From the NCBI GenBank assembly GCA_012798135.1, contig JAAZNU010000221.1:1-64000 (forward strand): a stretch of 64,000 nt of DNA, given 5' to 3'. Below are positions 32,422-39,493 of this stretch, in pieces. This DNA is from Veillonellaceae bacterium (GTDB lineage Bacteria > Bacillota_C > Negativicutes > UBA1444). Every line of letters starts with the position of its first letter. Within the stretch, counting starts at the first letter, position 1. Made by a program: the position numbers and the translations under genes. The notes below the pieces were generated by a model. That model was not told the origin of the DNA. It saw nothing but the letters and a program-made list of their open reading frames with translations, and did no database searches.

Positions 32422-32628
32422 ATGACACCCTCTCATGGCCGGGACCGGGTTCGCCGGGACCGGGTTCGCGAGCTCCGTCTCCAGGCCGAGAAGGCTGAGA
32501 AAGTTGGTTTCATTGTGCGGGCCCTCCGCCTCACGGCGGAGGCCGACGCGATGGAGGAGCGGCTCAGGTTGGAGCCGGATCTGCCCAGCACCAGCGACGG
32601 GTGCGGGTGCGGGCGCGACCGCTGGTAG
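32422..32628 (+). CDS. Small helical protein with C-terminal Cys pair, 68 aa
   Basis: TGGAGGAGG fixes ATG 32422. A charged helix with a short duplicated DNA stretch (RDRVRRDRVRE, from two 15-bp direct copies) leads to KAEKVGFIVRALRLTAEADA and ends CGCGRDRW. Function unknown. Confidence 0.6.
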   Translation: MTPSHGRDRVRRDRVRELRLQAEKAEKVGFIVRALRLTAEADAMEERLRLEPDLPSTSDGCGCGRDRW

Positions 32629-32666
32629 CGGCCTTCTGGTTCGACAACTGGTGAGGAAGATGGGTG

Positions 32667-32700
32667 GGTGGCCTCGGCCACCAGAATCCCCCCTCTTCTT
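32667..32700 (+). terminator. Intrinsic terminator
   Basis: GGTGGC-CTCG-GCCACC hairpin (6 bp with a tetraloop) followed by AGAATCCCCCCTCTTCTTCC. The layout matches the other terminator-plus-CTTCTTCC junctions of this region. Confidence 0.55.
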
Positions 32701-32721
32701 CCATGCCTCCAAACCGGGTAC

Positions 32722-32751
32722 TTGGCGGCCAAGCCTGGAACGTGGTAGACC
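32722..32751 (+). promoter_or_regulatory. Sigma70-like promoter for the Pro-rich lipoprotein
   Basis: TTGGCG (32722-32727), 18-bp spacer, TAGACC (32746-32751) with an upstream TG. TAGGAGG and ATG 32780 follow. Confidence 0.4.
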
Positions 32752-32779
32752 TGGGGCCTCAACAAGGGGGTAGGAGGTC

Positions 32780-33061
32780 ATGAAGATGCTTCGCCTGTTC
32801 GTCTTGATGTTGCTCGTCACGGTCCTGGGCTGCGAGAAGAAGGATCCGGGGCCCACCCCGCAGGCTACACCGGCGCCGGCCGTGGAGGTCGTTCCCGAGG
32901 CGCCACCGGCCCCGCCTGCCGCCGAGCCGACCGACGCTGAGACGCCGGCGCCCTCTCCGGAAGCGACGCCCACTCCGGCGCCCGAACCGGTGGATGCCGA
33001 GACGCCGGCGGTTGAGCCGCCGCCCGCCGCTCCGCAGGAGGACGTTCCTGCCACGGCGTAG
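32780..33061 (+). CDS. Pro-rich lipoprotein (Rz1/o-spanin-like), 93 aa
   Basis: Signal peptide MKMLRLFVLMLLVTVLGC is a textbook lipobox (V-L-G-C); the mature protein is Cys-Glu-Lys-Lys followed by 75 residues dominated by Pro, Ala, Glu and Thr. Small proline-rich lipoproteins are the usual form of phage outer-membrane spanins, but no overlapping Rz-like gene is here. Alternatively an envelope-modifying moron product. TAGGAGG precedes ATG 32780. Confidence 0.65.
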   Translation: MKMLRLFVLMLLVTVLGCEKKDPGPTPQATPAPAVEVVPEAPPAPPAAEPTDAETPAPSPEATPTPAPEPVDAETPAVEPPPAAPQEDVPATA

Positions 33062-33068
33062 CTGATGG

Positions 33069-33074
33069 TAGGAT
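33069..33074 (+). promoter_or_regulatory. -10 element TGGTAGGAT, leaderless
   Basis: TGG-TAGGAT ends 7 nt before ATG 33082, and no ribosome site precedes that ATG. The -35 (TTCCTG, 18 bp upstream) is weak. Confidence 0.5.
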
Positions 33075-33081
33075 GGTCTGC

Positions 33082-33504
33082 ATGAAGACCATCTACCTGA
33101 CCATCGCCCTCGGTTTCTTGATGCTGGGCTGCCTGGGCCTCCAGACCCAGGCAACCGAACCGGACCCGTGTACGGGCTACGACAACTCGTACATCGGCTG
33201 GACGGCCACGGGTGCGATCGCCAGTGGCCTTGGAGGGGCCGCTGGTGGCCTTGCAGCCGTCTTTCCGGACGACCCTGATGTCCTGATGGGTCTGGCTGTC
33301 TCCTCGGCCGTCCTGGGGGCCCTGGGCGTTGCAGCGACGTTTGTTGCGAACCTGTACGCCCAGCGTTATACGGAGCGGTGCGGAGGCGTGCAGCACGAAG
33401 ATGGAGATCGAGAAGGCAGACCAGACGACACCCAGCCGGCCGCAGAAGGTGCAGTCCCGAACCCCGCAGACGATGCAGTTCAGCCCGCACCCCCCGTGCC
33501 CTAA
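33082..33504 (+). CDS. Membrane lipoprotein with two TM segments, 140 aa
   Basis: Signal-peptide-like start MKTIYLTIALGFLMLGC with a lipobox (M-L-G-C). Two further hydrophobic segments (AIASGLGGAAGGLAAVF and LAVSSAVLGALGVAATFVANL) flank PDDPDV. The tail is polar and Pro-rich. Could be an envelope protein for superinfection exclusion or part of the lysis machinery. The in-frame ATG 33073 lies inside the -10 hexamer and would give a worse signal peptide. Confidence 0.6.
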   Translation: MKTIYLTIALGFLMLGCLGLQTQATEPDPCTGYDNSYIGWTATGAIASGLGGAAGGLAAVFPDDPDVLMGLAVSSAVLGALGVAATFVANLYAQRYTERCGGVQHEDGDREGRPDDTQPAAEGAVPNPADDAVQPAPPVP

Positions 33505-33561
33505 GCGGATTCCGACCCACATCCCACGTCTTCGAGGGCCCGTCGGCGCTGGCTCGAGCTG

Positions 33562-33846
33562 ATGCCCCTGGTCCAGGAAATGGGCCTGGAGGCGGGCTGG
33601 AACGAGTACCAGCGTCGCCGGCAGGCGAAGCGATCTATCCAGGACGTCCTGCGGTCTTTGAAAGCCTCTGTTCTCTTCCGTCACCCGTGGGTGAAATCGA
33701 CACCCTCGAAGACCACGTCACCCCCGACTCCTTCTTCCATGCCGCCAAACCGTGGTAGGCTAGTGCTCGATGCGGCCGACGATCCCCAACGAGAACCAGG
33801 TCGAGAACGCCTCGTTCAGGGACCAGTTCCGCCGCTGGCTGGCTGA
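33562..33846 (+). CDS. Doubtful 94-aa frame
   Basis: The first 45 residues (MPLVQEMGLEAGWNEYQRRR...SIQDVLRSLKAS) look like a real helix, continuing the frame of the preceding gene after its stop. The second half overlaps a promoter and the next gene and reads as noise. There is no ribosome site. It may be a decayed gene; otherwise 33505-33755 holds only a CACCCGTGGGTG palindrome. Confidence 0.25.
   Translation: MPLVQEMGLEAGWNEYQRRRQAKRSIQDVLRSLKASVLFRHPWVKSTPSKTTSPPTPSSMPPNRGRLVLDAADDPQREPGRERLVQGPVPPLAG
33756..33761 (+). promoter_or_regulatory. -10 element TGGTAGGCT
   Basis: TGG-TAGGCT ends 8 nt before ATG 33770 and no Shine-Dalgarno is present. CCAAACCG just upstream also occurs before the 32780 gene. 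Confidence 0.45.
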
Positions 33847-33970
33847 CCAACCGAAGAACTACACCAACGAGGTCGACAAGCTGATCGGCAACCTCGAGTC
33901 GGCCGACGTGGGCGCCGCCGAGGGGTGGAACTTCCCGATGCCGGGTGGCGAGGACCCTGGGGCGCAGTAG
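33770..33970 (+). CDS. Hypothetical protein, 66 aa
   Basis: Polar helical protein (MRPTIPNENQVENASFRDQF, DKLIGNLESADVGAAEGWN). Leaderless start next to a -10 element. The next gene has its own strong ribosome site 3 nt after this stop. No family recognised. Confidence 0.65.
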   Translation: MRPTIPNENQVENASFRDQFRRWLADQPKNYTNEVDKLIGNLESADVGAAEGWNFPMPGGEDPGAQ

Positions 33971-33979
33971 GAGGTCGCG

Positions 33980-34294
33980 ATGCGTGGTTCGTTCAACTAT
34001 GCCCGTGAGGGCGAACTCCTGAGGAAGCTGGCCGAGGATGATCCGCAGCCCGGGGGCAAGGCCGTCCAGGATGGTGTGACCCCGACCAACGTCGACCAGT
34101 CCGAGCTGGAGGAGGGCGTGCGTGTCGAGGGCGAGCACACGTCTGATCCGGTGAAGGCGATGCAGATTGCCCTCGATCACCTGGCCGAGATCCCGGACTA
34201 CTACACCCGCCTCAAGAAGATGGAGGAGGAGGCGAAGGCCGAGGGCTCTGAGACGAAGGCGGCTGCCGTCCTCCGTCGCATCGTTTCGGGTTGA
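33980..34294 (+). CDS. Hypothetical acidic protein, 104 aa
   Basis: TAGGAGG fixes ATG 33980. Polar, acidic helices (REGELLRKLAEDDPQPGGKA, MQIALDHLAEIPDYYTRLKK). No Cys, membrane or catalytic motif. Function unknown. Confidence 0.65.
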   Translation: MRGSFNYAREGELLRKLAEDDPQPGGKAVQDGVTPTNVDQSELEEGVRVEGEHTSDPVKAMQIALDHLAEIPDYYTRLKKMEEEAKAEGSETKAAAVLRRIVSG

Positions 34295-34327
34295 GTTTCG
34301 ACCTACTTTTCCGACATAAGAGGGATG
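34291..34327 (+). promoter_or_regulatory. Promoter TTGAGT-18-CATAAG with AGGGATG
   Basis: TTGAGT (34291-34296), 18-bp spacer, CATAAG (34315-34320) followed by AGGGATG: the best sigma70-like copy of the CATAAGAGGGATG class. Transcription should start about 34327 and include the structured leader. Confidence 0.6.
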
Positions 34328-34351
34328 CGGAGACTGGGCGATCCAGTCGAG

Positions 34352-34470
34352 GCCCTCGGGCGCCCGAGGGCAAAGGCAGATTCAACATCGTGGCCGCCGC
34401 CGTCACGGGACCGGCCCCCGGGCGCCCGGGGGGCAAAGGTCGGGCCCGGACGGCGGCGAGGCCGCGAGGA
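34352..34470 (+). promoter_or_regulatory. Structured RNA leader with two perfect palindromes
   Basis: Two GC palindromes, GCCCTCGGGCGCCCGAGGGC (34352-34371) and CCCCCGGGCGCCCGGGGG (34415-34432), are each followed by CAAAGG. A long-range pairing GCCGCCGTC (34396-34404) with GACGGCGGC (34449-34457) closes the second one, and the GAGGAGG ribosome site lies just beyond. This looks like a cis-regulatory 5' leader rather than spacer DNA. No known riboswitch class recognised. Confidence 0.5.
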
Positions 34471-34479
34471 GGTACGGTG

Positions 34480-34722
34480 ATGGAAACACAGTTTGAGAGT
34501 GATGTTGAGTTTTCGCAGCGGGTTCGCGGTCTCACGGGGTTCGCCCCGTGGGAGATTCCTGTTGTTCCATCAGATGACGGGTTTTTCCCAGACTGTTGGG
34601 GCGCGGGGACGATCGTCGCCCGTCGCGTGCGACGGGACGGCAGCCGCGAAATCATCTTTGGCAGGTCGGCGTCAGGCGAGCCTGACGACGACCGGTGGAT
34701 CTACGTGAGGGTCATCTCCTAA
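34480..34722 (+). CDS. Hypothetical protein, 80 aa
   Basis: GAGGAGGTACGGTG fixes ATG 34480 (METQFESDVEFSQRVRG). Mixed alpha/beta with IVARRVRRDGSREIIFGR in the middle. Base composition is a little lower in GC than the neighbours (TTTTTCCC, GTTGTTCC), a hint of separate origin. It is preceded by a structured leader and followed by a strong terminator, i.e. a stand-alone unit. Confidence 0.65.
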   Translation: METQFESDVEFSQRVRGLTGFAPWEIPVVPSDDGFFPDCWGAGTIVARRVRRDGSREIIFGRSASGEPDDDRWIYVRVIS

Positions 34723-34732
34723 GGGGGTTGAC

Positions 34733-34780
34733 AAGGAGGGGGTGGGCGGCCTGCGGGCCGCCTGAGCCCCCTCCTTTTTC
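34733..34780 (+). terminator. Strong intrinsic terminator
   Basis: AAGGAGGGGG..GGCGGCC-TGCG-GGCCGCC..CCCCCTCCTTTTTCC: a long GC-rich stem with a short internal loop and a run of five T. Confidence 0.85.
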
Positions 34781-34799
34781 CGTGTCGTCGTTCTGCTTC

Positions 34800-34828
34800 T
34801 TGACGTCGATGCGCACGCACGGCATGCT
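34800..34828 (+). promoter_or_regulatory. Promoter TTGACG-17-CATGCT, leaderless
   Basis: TTGACG (34800-34805), 17-bp spacer, CATGCT (34823-34828). ATG 34835 follows after 6 nt and has no Shine-Dalgarno, so the mRNA should start at or beside the start codon. Confidence 0.55.
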
Positions 34829-34834
34829 GTTGGC

Positions 34835-35767
34835 ATGGCAGTATGGGTCCGCGTGAAGTTGCAGGACGACACGCTGGCGAGCAACCCGGTGGCTGGTGTC
34901 AACGTTCAGTTCTACGATGCCGCCACCGAGACGTTCGTGACCAGTGGGACGACCGATCCCCTCGGCATCGTGGACGTCCTGATCCCCGGCGCCGCGTACC
35001 CGATGGGAGTCGACTACCACGTCAGGGCGTACAAGCCCGGCTGTTCCTTCGGGGGCCCGAAGACGATCAAGGTCTACGAGCCCGCCCAGCCCTCCCCCGA
35101 CAACAACGAGTTCCTCTTCGGCGACGTGAACATCTACGAGGTCGAGAACAGCCCGACGCCGGGGCTCTGCCGGGCATCGGGGTTCTTGGTCCAGTCGGAC
35201 GGCAAGTACCTGAAGGGTATCCGGCTGATCTTTCGCGGCTGGCCACCGGAGACGCCCCGCATCTTCTATGACTCCCTGGTCATCCAGCCCGGTGAAGTTC
35301 CCCACGAGATCGAGGCCGCGTCTGAGGACAACGGGTTCTACCGGGTGGACCTGATGCGCGGGGCGAAGTACTCGGTCGTCCTGCCCGGGTGGGACGAGTA
35401 CTTCAGGACCGTGCTCGTCCCCGACCGCGCCGGCGTCAACCTCGCTGATCTTCTGTTCCCCATCCCGATGGTCATCACCTACGACAACCCGGGCCCGATC
35501 ATCACCCCCGTGAGCACGCCGGTGACGATCCAGGCGTCCGTTCAGTTCTCCGACTACAACACGTACCCCGACTTCTCGAAGTACGTGAACTTCGCTTCGG
35601 ACAACCCGGCCGTCTTCGGCATCGGGTTCGCGCCCGAGGGCAAGATCACCATCACGGGTGCGGCACCGGGGATCGCCAACTTGAAGGCCACCAGATCCGA
35701 GCTCACCTTCCGAACCGTGCCGACCCGGGCGCTCGTGGGTGACACGGTGGCGGTCCAGATCACTTGA
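34835..35767 (+). CDS. Virion protein with Ig/CnaB-like domains, 310 aa
   Basis: Residues 5-70 resemble a carboxypeptidase-regulatory/CnaB sandwich (VRVKLQDDT...PVAGVNVQFYDA...TTDPLGIVDVLIP...YHVRAYKPG). A middle beta region follows, and residues 225-310 resemble a bacterial Ig-like (Big2) domain (VQFSDYNTYPDFSKYVNFAS...NPAVFGIG...GKITITGAAPGIANLKA). Such domains decorate capsids and tail fibres and bind weakly to surfaces. First gene of the second structural block. Confidence 0.6.
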   Translation: MAVWVRVKLQDDTLASNPVAGVNVQFYDAATETFVTSGTTDPLGIVDVLIPGAAYPMGVDYHVRAYKPGCSFGGPKTIKVYEPAQPSPDNNEFLFGDVNIYEVENSPTPGLCRASGFLVQSDGKYLKGIRLIFRGWPPETPRIFYDSLVIQPGEVPHEIEAASEDNGFYRVDLMRGAKYSVVLPGWDEYFRTVLVPDRAGVNLADLLFPIPMVITYDNPGPIITPVSTPVTIQASVQFSDYNTYPDFSKYVNFASDNPAVFGIGFAPEGKITITGAAPGIANLKATRSELTFRTVPTRALVGDTVAVQIT

Positions 35768-35769
35768 GC

Positions 35770-36135
35770 ATGGCTGCCTGTCAGGACGAGGACTACCTGT
35801 GCCGCCTTCTGACTGCGGAGGAGTCGAGTAGACGCGCCTTCGCCTCCTACTTCCTCCGGATGATCTCCGGCTTCGTCCTGTACCAGGACTCGCGCACGCC
35901 AGCTCTTCGCCGCATCGCCGCCGTCTCCAAGAGGTGGATCTTCGACCGACGCCGGAAGGACCTGATGAGCTTCGTCGGCATCTGCGAGATCTTCGACTTG
36001 TCGCCGGACATCGCAAGGGAGAGGATCAAGACGCTGCGGCGCGAGGACCTTCTCCGGAAGGCCAAGGCGTGCTACGAGGAACCGGAGAAGAAACCGGAAG
36101 AGCATGAACCCGACGAGCCCCCAGACGATCCGTGA
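35770..36135 (+). CDS. Hypothetical basic protein, 121 aa
   Basis: Helical protein with a basic centre (VSKRWIFDRRRKDLMSFVG) and a C terminus rich in Pro, Glu and Asp. ATG 35770 lies 2 nt after the upstream stop and lacks a ribosome site, so it is probably coupled. It overlaps the next gene by 32 nt. Function unknown. Confidence 0.6.
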   Translation: MAACQDEDYLCRLLTAEESSRRAFASYFLRMISGFVLYQDSRTPALRRIAAVSKRWIFDRRRKDLMSFVGICEIFDLSPDIARERIKTLRREDLLRKAKACYEEPEKKPEEHEPDEPPDDP

Positions 36136-38542
36136 CCTCTTCGCTCCCCCGAGCTCGTCCCGGGAGGTGAAGTGGGACGCCCTGGCCGCCTGGTTTGTCC
36201 TGGCGCTCCGGTCCGAGCGGGATGGCCCCTTGGTCGTTGCCCAGGAGATGTGCCGGCGGATGATCCGCGACGGCAATCGCCTGGTCCGGGACGCAGCGGC
36301 CCTCACCGCTGCCAAGGACATGACCGACGTGGCCGTGGACTCGCAGGGCATCTCCCGCTACTCGGTGAAGTTCCGGCATGCGTTCGTCCCTCAGCCCGAT
36401 ACCATCCTGGCCGGCATCGAGAACGAGGGTGTCCAGCTGGCCACCCAGCTCCTCGAGTCCGGCTCCCGGATCGAGAACGTGAAGGCGATGGTCGAGGCGG
36501 GGACCGACTTCCTAGCCACCTGGAACGACATCGTCGAGGTCGTCACGGGCGCCATCGACTGGCTCACGGCCCTCGAGTCCATGCCTCCCGTTGACATGGT
36601 GTACCTCGTGCCCCGGGTAGCCAGCGCGATGCGCGCAGCTGCGTGGGAGACGACGAGCAAGAACCTTCGGCAGGCGACCATTGATGCCGTGCTGTCATCG
36701 GTGGTCCTCACGCGGCTGATCCGTCGATCTCCTGTCCCCGCCCTCGTCCACGGGACCTACTCGTTCACGCCGACCGGGACGTGCGACCCGGCTCAGAAGA
36801 AGGGGGCGAACTCGGGTCCGTACCGGGTTGTGGAGACGACGTGTGACACGATCCAGGCGACGACTGGACCGAACCAATCGGAGTCCATCACCCTGCCCAA
36901 CGTGCCGGGCGAGCTGGTCTTCCGGCTCGGGCAGACCCTCGTCGACGGGAAGTATCACTCGGATCTGCCGGCTGGGCAGTACACGGTCGAGATGGACGCC
37001 GCGGTCCTGACCGGTACCCTGCTCAACCTGACGCTCTCCGGCCAGCAGTGGCCGCTCGAGACGGTGATCACGCCGGCCGCCGTGGCTGCAGCGATCAACA
37101 ACGCCGGCGTGCCCGGCGTCACGGCCGCCCCGGTTGCCGTTGGCAACAATGGCGTGATGACCGTTGAGGTCACTTGTGCGGAGCCTGTGTCGGGGCCGTC
37201 CGGATGGATTCGGTTCTGGAACCCTTCGAACGCCGCCCTGATGACGCTCATCGGGTTCCCCGATCTGGTCCTGACACAGCAGTCGATGTCGGCGGCTGAG
37301 CTGGCCCAGCGGATCACGGCTCTCGGCCTGCACGTTGACGCCGTTGCCGAGTCGAGGATCAGAGGCCAGGGGAACACGGCCACGATGTGGTCGGCGACGA
37401 ACGAGATTATCATCGCCCGCCTCTGCTGCGCCGCTGCGTTCTCCAGGACGACGGTCACGCCCAACCCGCAGATGGTCATCCTCGGCAGCATCCGGGAGGT
37501 GCAGGTCGGGGACGAGTGCTGGGTCGGCGACGGCAACCCGGTGTGGGAGAAGCACTACGTCACGGCGGTGGGCGACGACTCGTTCGAGATCGACTCGGAA
37601 GTTCAGCTGGCCCTACCGATCATGGCGACGGTCAACCCGACGCTCGCCAGTCCGATCGCCGGCGTCGGCTCGTGCATCAAACTCGGCAGTCGGTCGTATC
37701 GCATCTCGACGATCGGTTACGCCGTGAACCCGGTCGATCTCCGGTTGCTGGCCGCCTATACCGGTACTCGCAGTCACTACGAGATCATCTCCGCTGCGCC
37801 ATGGACGATCTTCCAGGAGACGACGGTCATCAGGTCCACGGACACGACGACGTCCAGCTCGCTTTCCCTGGCCCAGACGAACCTCAGGAATGAGGTGGGG
37901 TGGCCGGCCGGCGTCGCCGTGGCCACCGCGTACGACATCGCCGGCGATTACACCGCCAACGAGACGATGCGATGCCGCATCCGTCCCGGCGACACCGTTC
38001 GAACCAACATGAACACGGGCACCACGGTCGCTGCGGTGCAGGACGGCAAGATCACCGTCTCCCCCGGCATCCCCGTTGCGACGGCCATGACGACGATCAC
38101 CATCGTCAACGCCAACCGAGATGCCTGGGAGCAGCTCGTGGCCCATCTGCAGTCGCTCGACCTCTCGGTCTTCGACGCCGCTCGATTCGAGACCCTGCTC
38201 AAGCAGCTGCGCTCGAGCGGCAACCAGGCGGCTGCCGACGAGATGGTGTCGATGGTCGCCTTCACCCAGAACATGAACCAGGAGATGGCGCCGCTTGAGG
38301 CGTTCACCACCAGGAAGATGTACTCCGCCTCGGTGGGTCCCATGCTTACCGCCCTCAAGAACATCAAGGCCTGGGAGTTCTACGATCGCCTGACGAAGGG
38401 TGACCTGACCGTCCTGCTTGCGCCGCCCAGGGAGATGACTCGGGAGGGCGTCGCGACCTCGAAGGGCGGGGAGATCGGCAAGGCGCTCAAGACCGGCCTG
38501 ACGGCTCTGGAGCGCCTCGTGGTGGAGTCTCGGAATGTCTGA
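36104..38542 (+). CDS. Large virion structural protein, 812 aa
   Basis: An N-terminal helical region (residues 1-200) is followed by repeated beta modules. One, around residues 290-400 (TVITPAAVAAAINNAGVPG...NGVMTVEVTC...GPSGWIRFWNPSNAAL..IGF), matches the flagellin-hook-like module also visible in the minus-strand protein at 59560-60510. Helices return after residue 690. Probably a baseplate or tail-fibre connector. Start ATG 36104 overlaps the preceding gene. Confidence 0.55.
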   Translation: MNPTSPQTIRDLFAPPSSSREVKWDALAAWFVLALRSERDGPLVVAQEMCRRMIRDGNRLVRDAAALTAAKDMTDVAVDSQGISRYSVKFRHAFVPQPDTILAGIENEGVQLATQLLESGSRIENVKAMVEAGTDFLATWNDIVEVVTGAIDWLTALESMPPVDMVYLVPRVASAMRAAAWETTSKNLRQATIDAVLSSVVLTRLIRRSPVPALVHGTYSFTPTGTCDPAQKKGANSGPYRVVETTCDTIQATTGPNQSESITLPNVPGELVFRLGQTLVDGKYHSDLPAGQYTVEMDAAVLTGTLLNLTLSGQQWPLETVITPAAVAAAINNAGVPGVTAAPVAVGNNGVMTVEVTCAEPVSGPSGWIRFWNPSNAALMTLIGFPDLVLTQQSMSAAELAQRITALGLHVDAVAESRIRGQGNTATMWSATNEIIIARLCCAAAFSRTTVTPNPQMVILGSIREVQVGDECWVGDGNPVWEKHYVTAVGDDSFEIDSEVQLALPIMATVNPTLASPIAGVGSCIKLGSRSYRISTIGYAVNPVDLRLLAAYTGTRSHYEIISAAPWTIFQETTVIRSTDTTTSSSLSLAQTNLRNEVGWPAGVAVATAYDIAGDYTANETMRCRIRPGDTVRTNMNTGTTVAAVQDGKITVSPGIPVATAMTTITIVNANRDAWEQLVAHLQSLDLSVFDAARFETLLKQLRSSGNQAAADEMVSMVAFTQNMNQEMAPLEAFTTRKMYSASVGPMLTALKNIKAWEFYDRLTKGDLTVLLAPPREMTREGVATSKGGEIGKALKTGLTALERLVVESRNV

Positions 38543-38843
38543 TCAGAGCGATGCCGGTCAGCGGTACCACGAGGACGTCGAGCGGGATGCCGCCCGGCGG
38601 GAGGCGCTGTTCAAGGCCGTCGCCGACGCCTACGGCTTCGTCCGCGGCGAGGAGTTGCTGCGGTCGACCGCGGCGCGTACCATCGGTGACTGCCTGATGG
38701 ATCGGGTCAACGAGATCCGAGGGCCGCATCCGCAGGGGCTGCCCTCTCGTCTCGAGGACCTGGACCGGGTGAAGAACACGTTCGACTCCGCCATCGCCGA
38801 GATGAGGGCGACGGAGGAGCTGACAGGGACGGAGGACACCTGA
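38535..38843 (+). CDS. Hypothetical helical protein, 102 aa
   Basis: Charged helical protein (YHEDVERDAARREALFKAVA, LDRVKNTFDSAIAEMRATEE). The start overlaps the previous gene by 8 nt and the stop overlaps the J-domain gene (TGATG). It may be that protein's partner; no family recognised. Confidence 0.65.
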   Translation: MSDQSDAGQRYHEDVERDAARREALFKAVADAYGFVRGEELLRSTAARTIGDCLMDRVNEIRGPHPQGLPSRLEDLDRVKNTFDSAIAEMRATEELTGTEDT

Positions 38844-39493
38844 TGCCGATTCCGATGCAGGAGAAGAAGCCGAGCTGGTGGAGGGAGAACTGGCCGTACA
38901 TTGCCGGCCTGGGCCTGGCGGCTGGGTCTCTTATTGCAGCTCAGGGCGCCCGTCGGGTGTTCAAAGGGGTTCGGATCCCCGAGTACAAGTTCCACACCCG
39001 GGCGAAGTACGATGCCGCCGGTGCCGGATATGCCCGGCACGCCAAGGGGAAGACGTACACGGACCCGCACGCCTGGTACGCCGACTGGCACCGGGGCAAG
39101 GCTGACTTCGACTACGAGCACTACAAGAAGTGGAAGGCCACCAGAGAAAAGAGCTGGCAGGACCAGTCCACCCGTGGCCGGACCTATGGTGGCGGGGCGA
39201 CGTCGGGGTCGAGGCCCGGGGCCGGACGGACATATGCTCCTCCACCCCCGCCTCCCGGAGGCATTTCGGAAGCCGAGGCGTTCTCCCGCCTGGGCGTGAA
39301 GCCGGGGGCCTCGCCGGAGGAAGTTCGCCGCGCGTTCCGGCAGAAGATGTACGAGGCGCATCCCGATCGTGGTGGATCCCATGAGCAGGCGGTACGGGTG
39401 ACCGAGGCGTGGGACGCCATCAAGGACAAGTACGCCGCCCTCGTCGAGTACATGTCGTTCAAGGAGGCGATGGAGCGATGGACCTCCGCGTGA
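38843..39493 (+). CDS. Membrane-anchored J-domain protein (DnaJ-like), 216 aa
   Basis: An N-terminal membrane segment (WPYIAGLGLAAGSLIAAQ, about residues 16-33) is followed by a Tyr/Lys/Trp-rich linker and a Pro/Gly hinge. A J-domain sits at the very C terminus (about 145-205): EAFSRLGVKPGASPEEVRRA, then the invariant HPD in YEAHPDRGG, then a final helix. This DjlA-like order (membrane anchor first, J-domain last) suggests recruitment of host DnaK to the membrane during assembly or entry. No zinc-finger or substrate-binding domain. Confidence 0.8.
   Translation: MPIPMQEKKPSWWRENWPYIAGLGLAAGSLIAAQGARRVFKGVRIPEYKFHTRAKYDAAGAGYARHAKGKTYTDPHAWYADWHRGKADFDYEHYKKWKATREKSWQDQSTRGRTYGGGATSGSRPGAGRTYAPPPPPPGGISEAEAFSRLGVKPGASPEEVRRAFRQKMYEAHPDRGGSHEQAVRVTEAWDAIKDKYAALVEYMSFKEAMERWTSA

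Noticed and set aside
33682..33693. CACCCGTGGGTG palindrome as a terminator
   Set aside because: The stem is short, there is no U run, and it falls in a stretch that may be coding; left as an unexplained palindrome.
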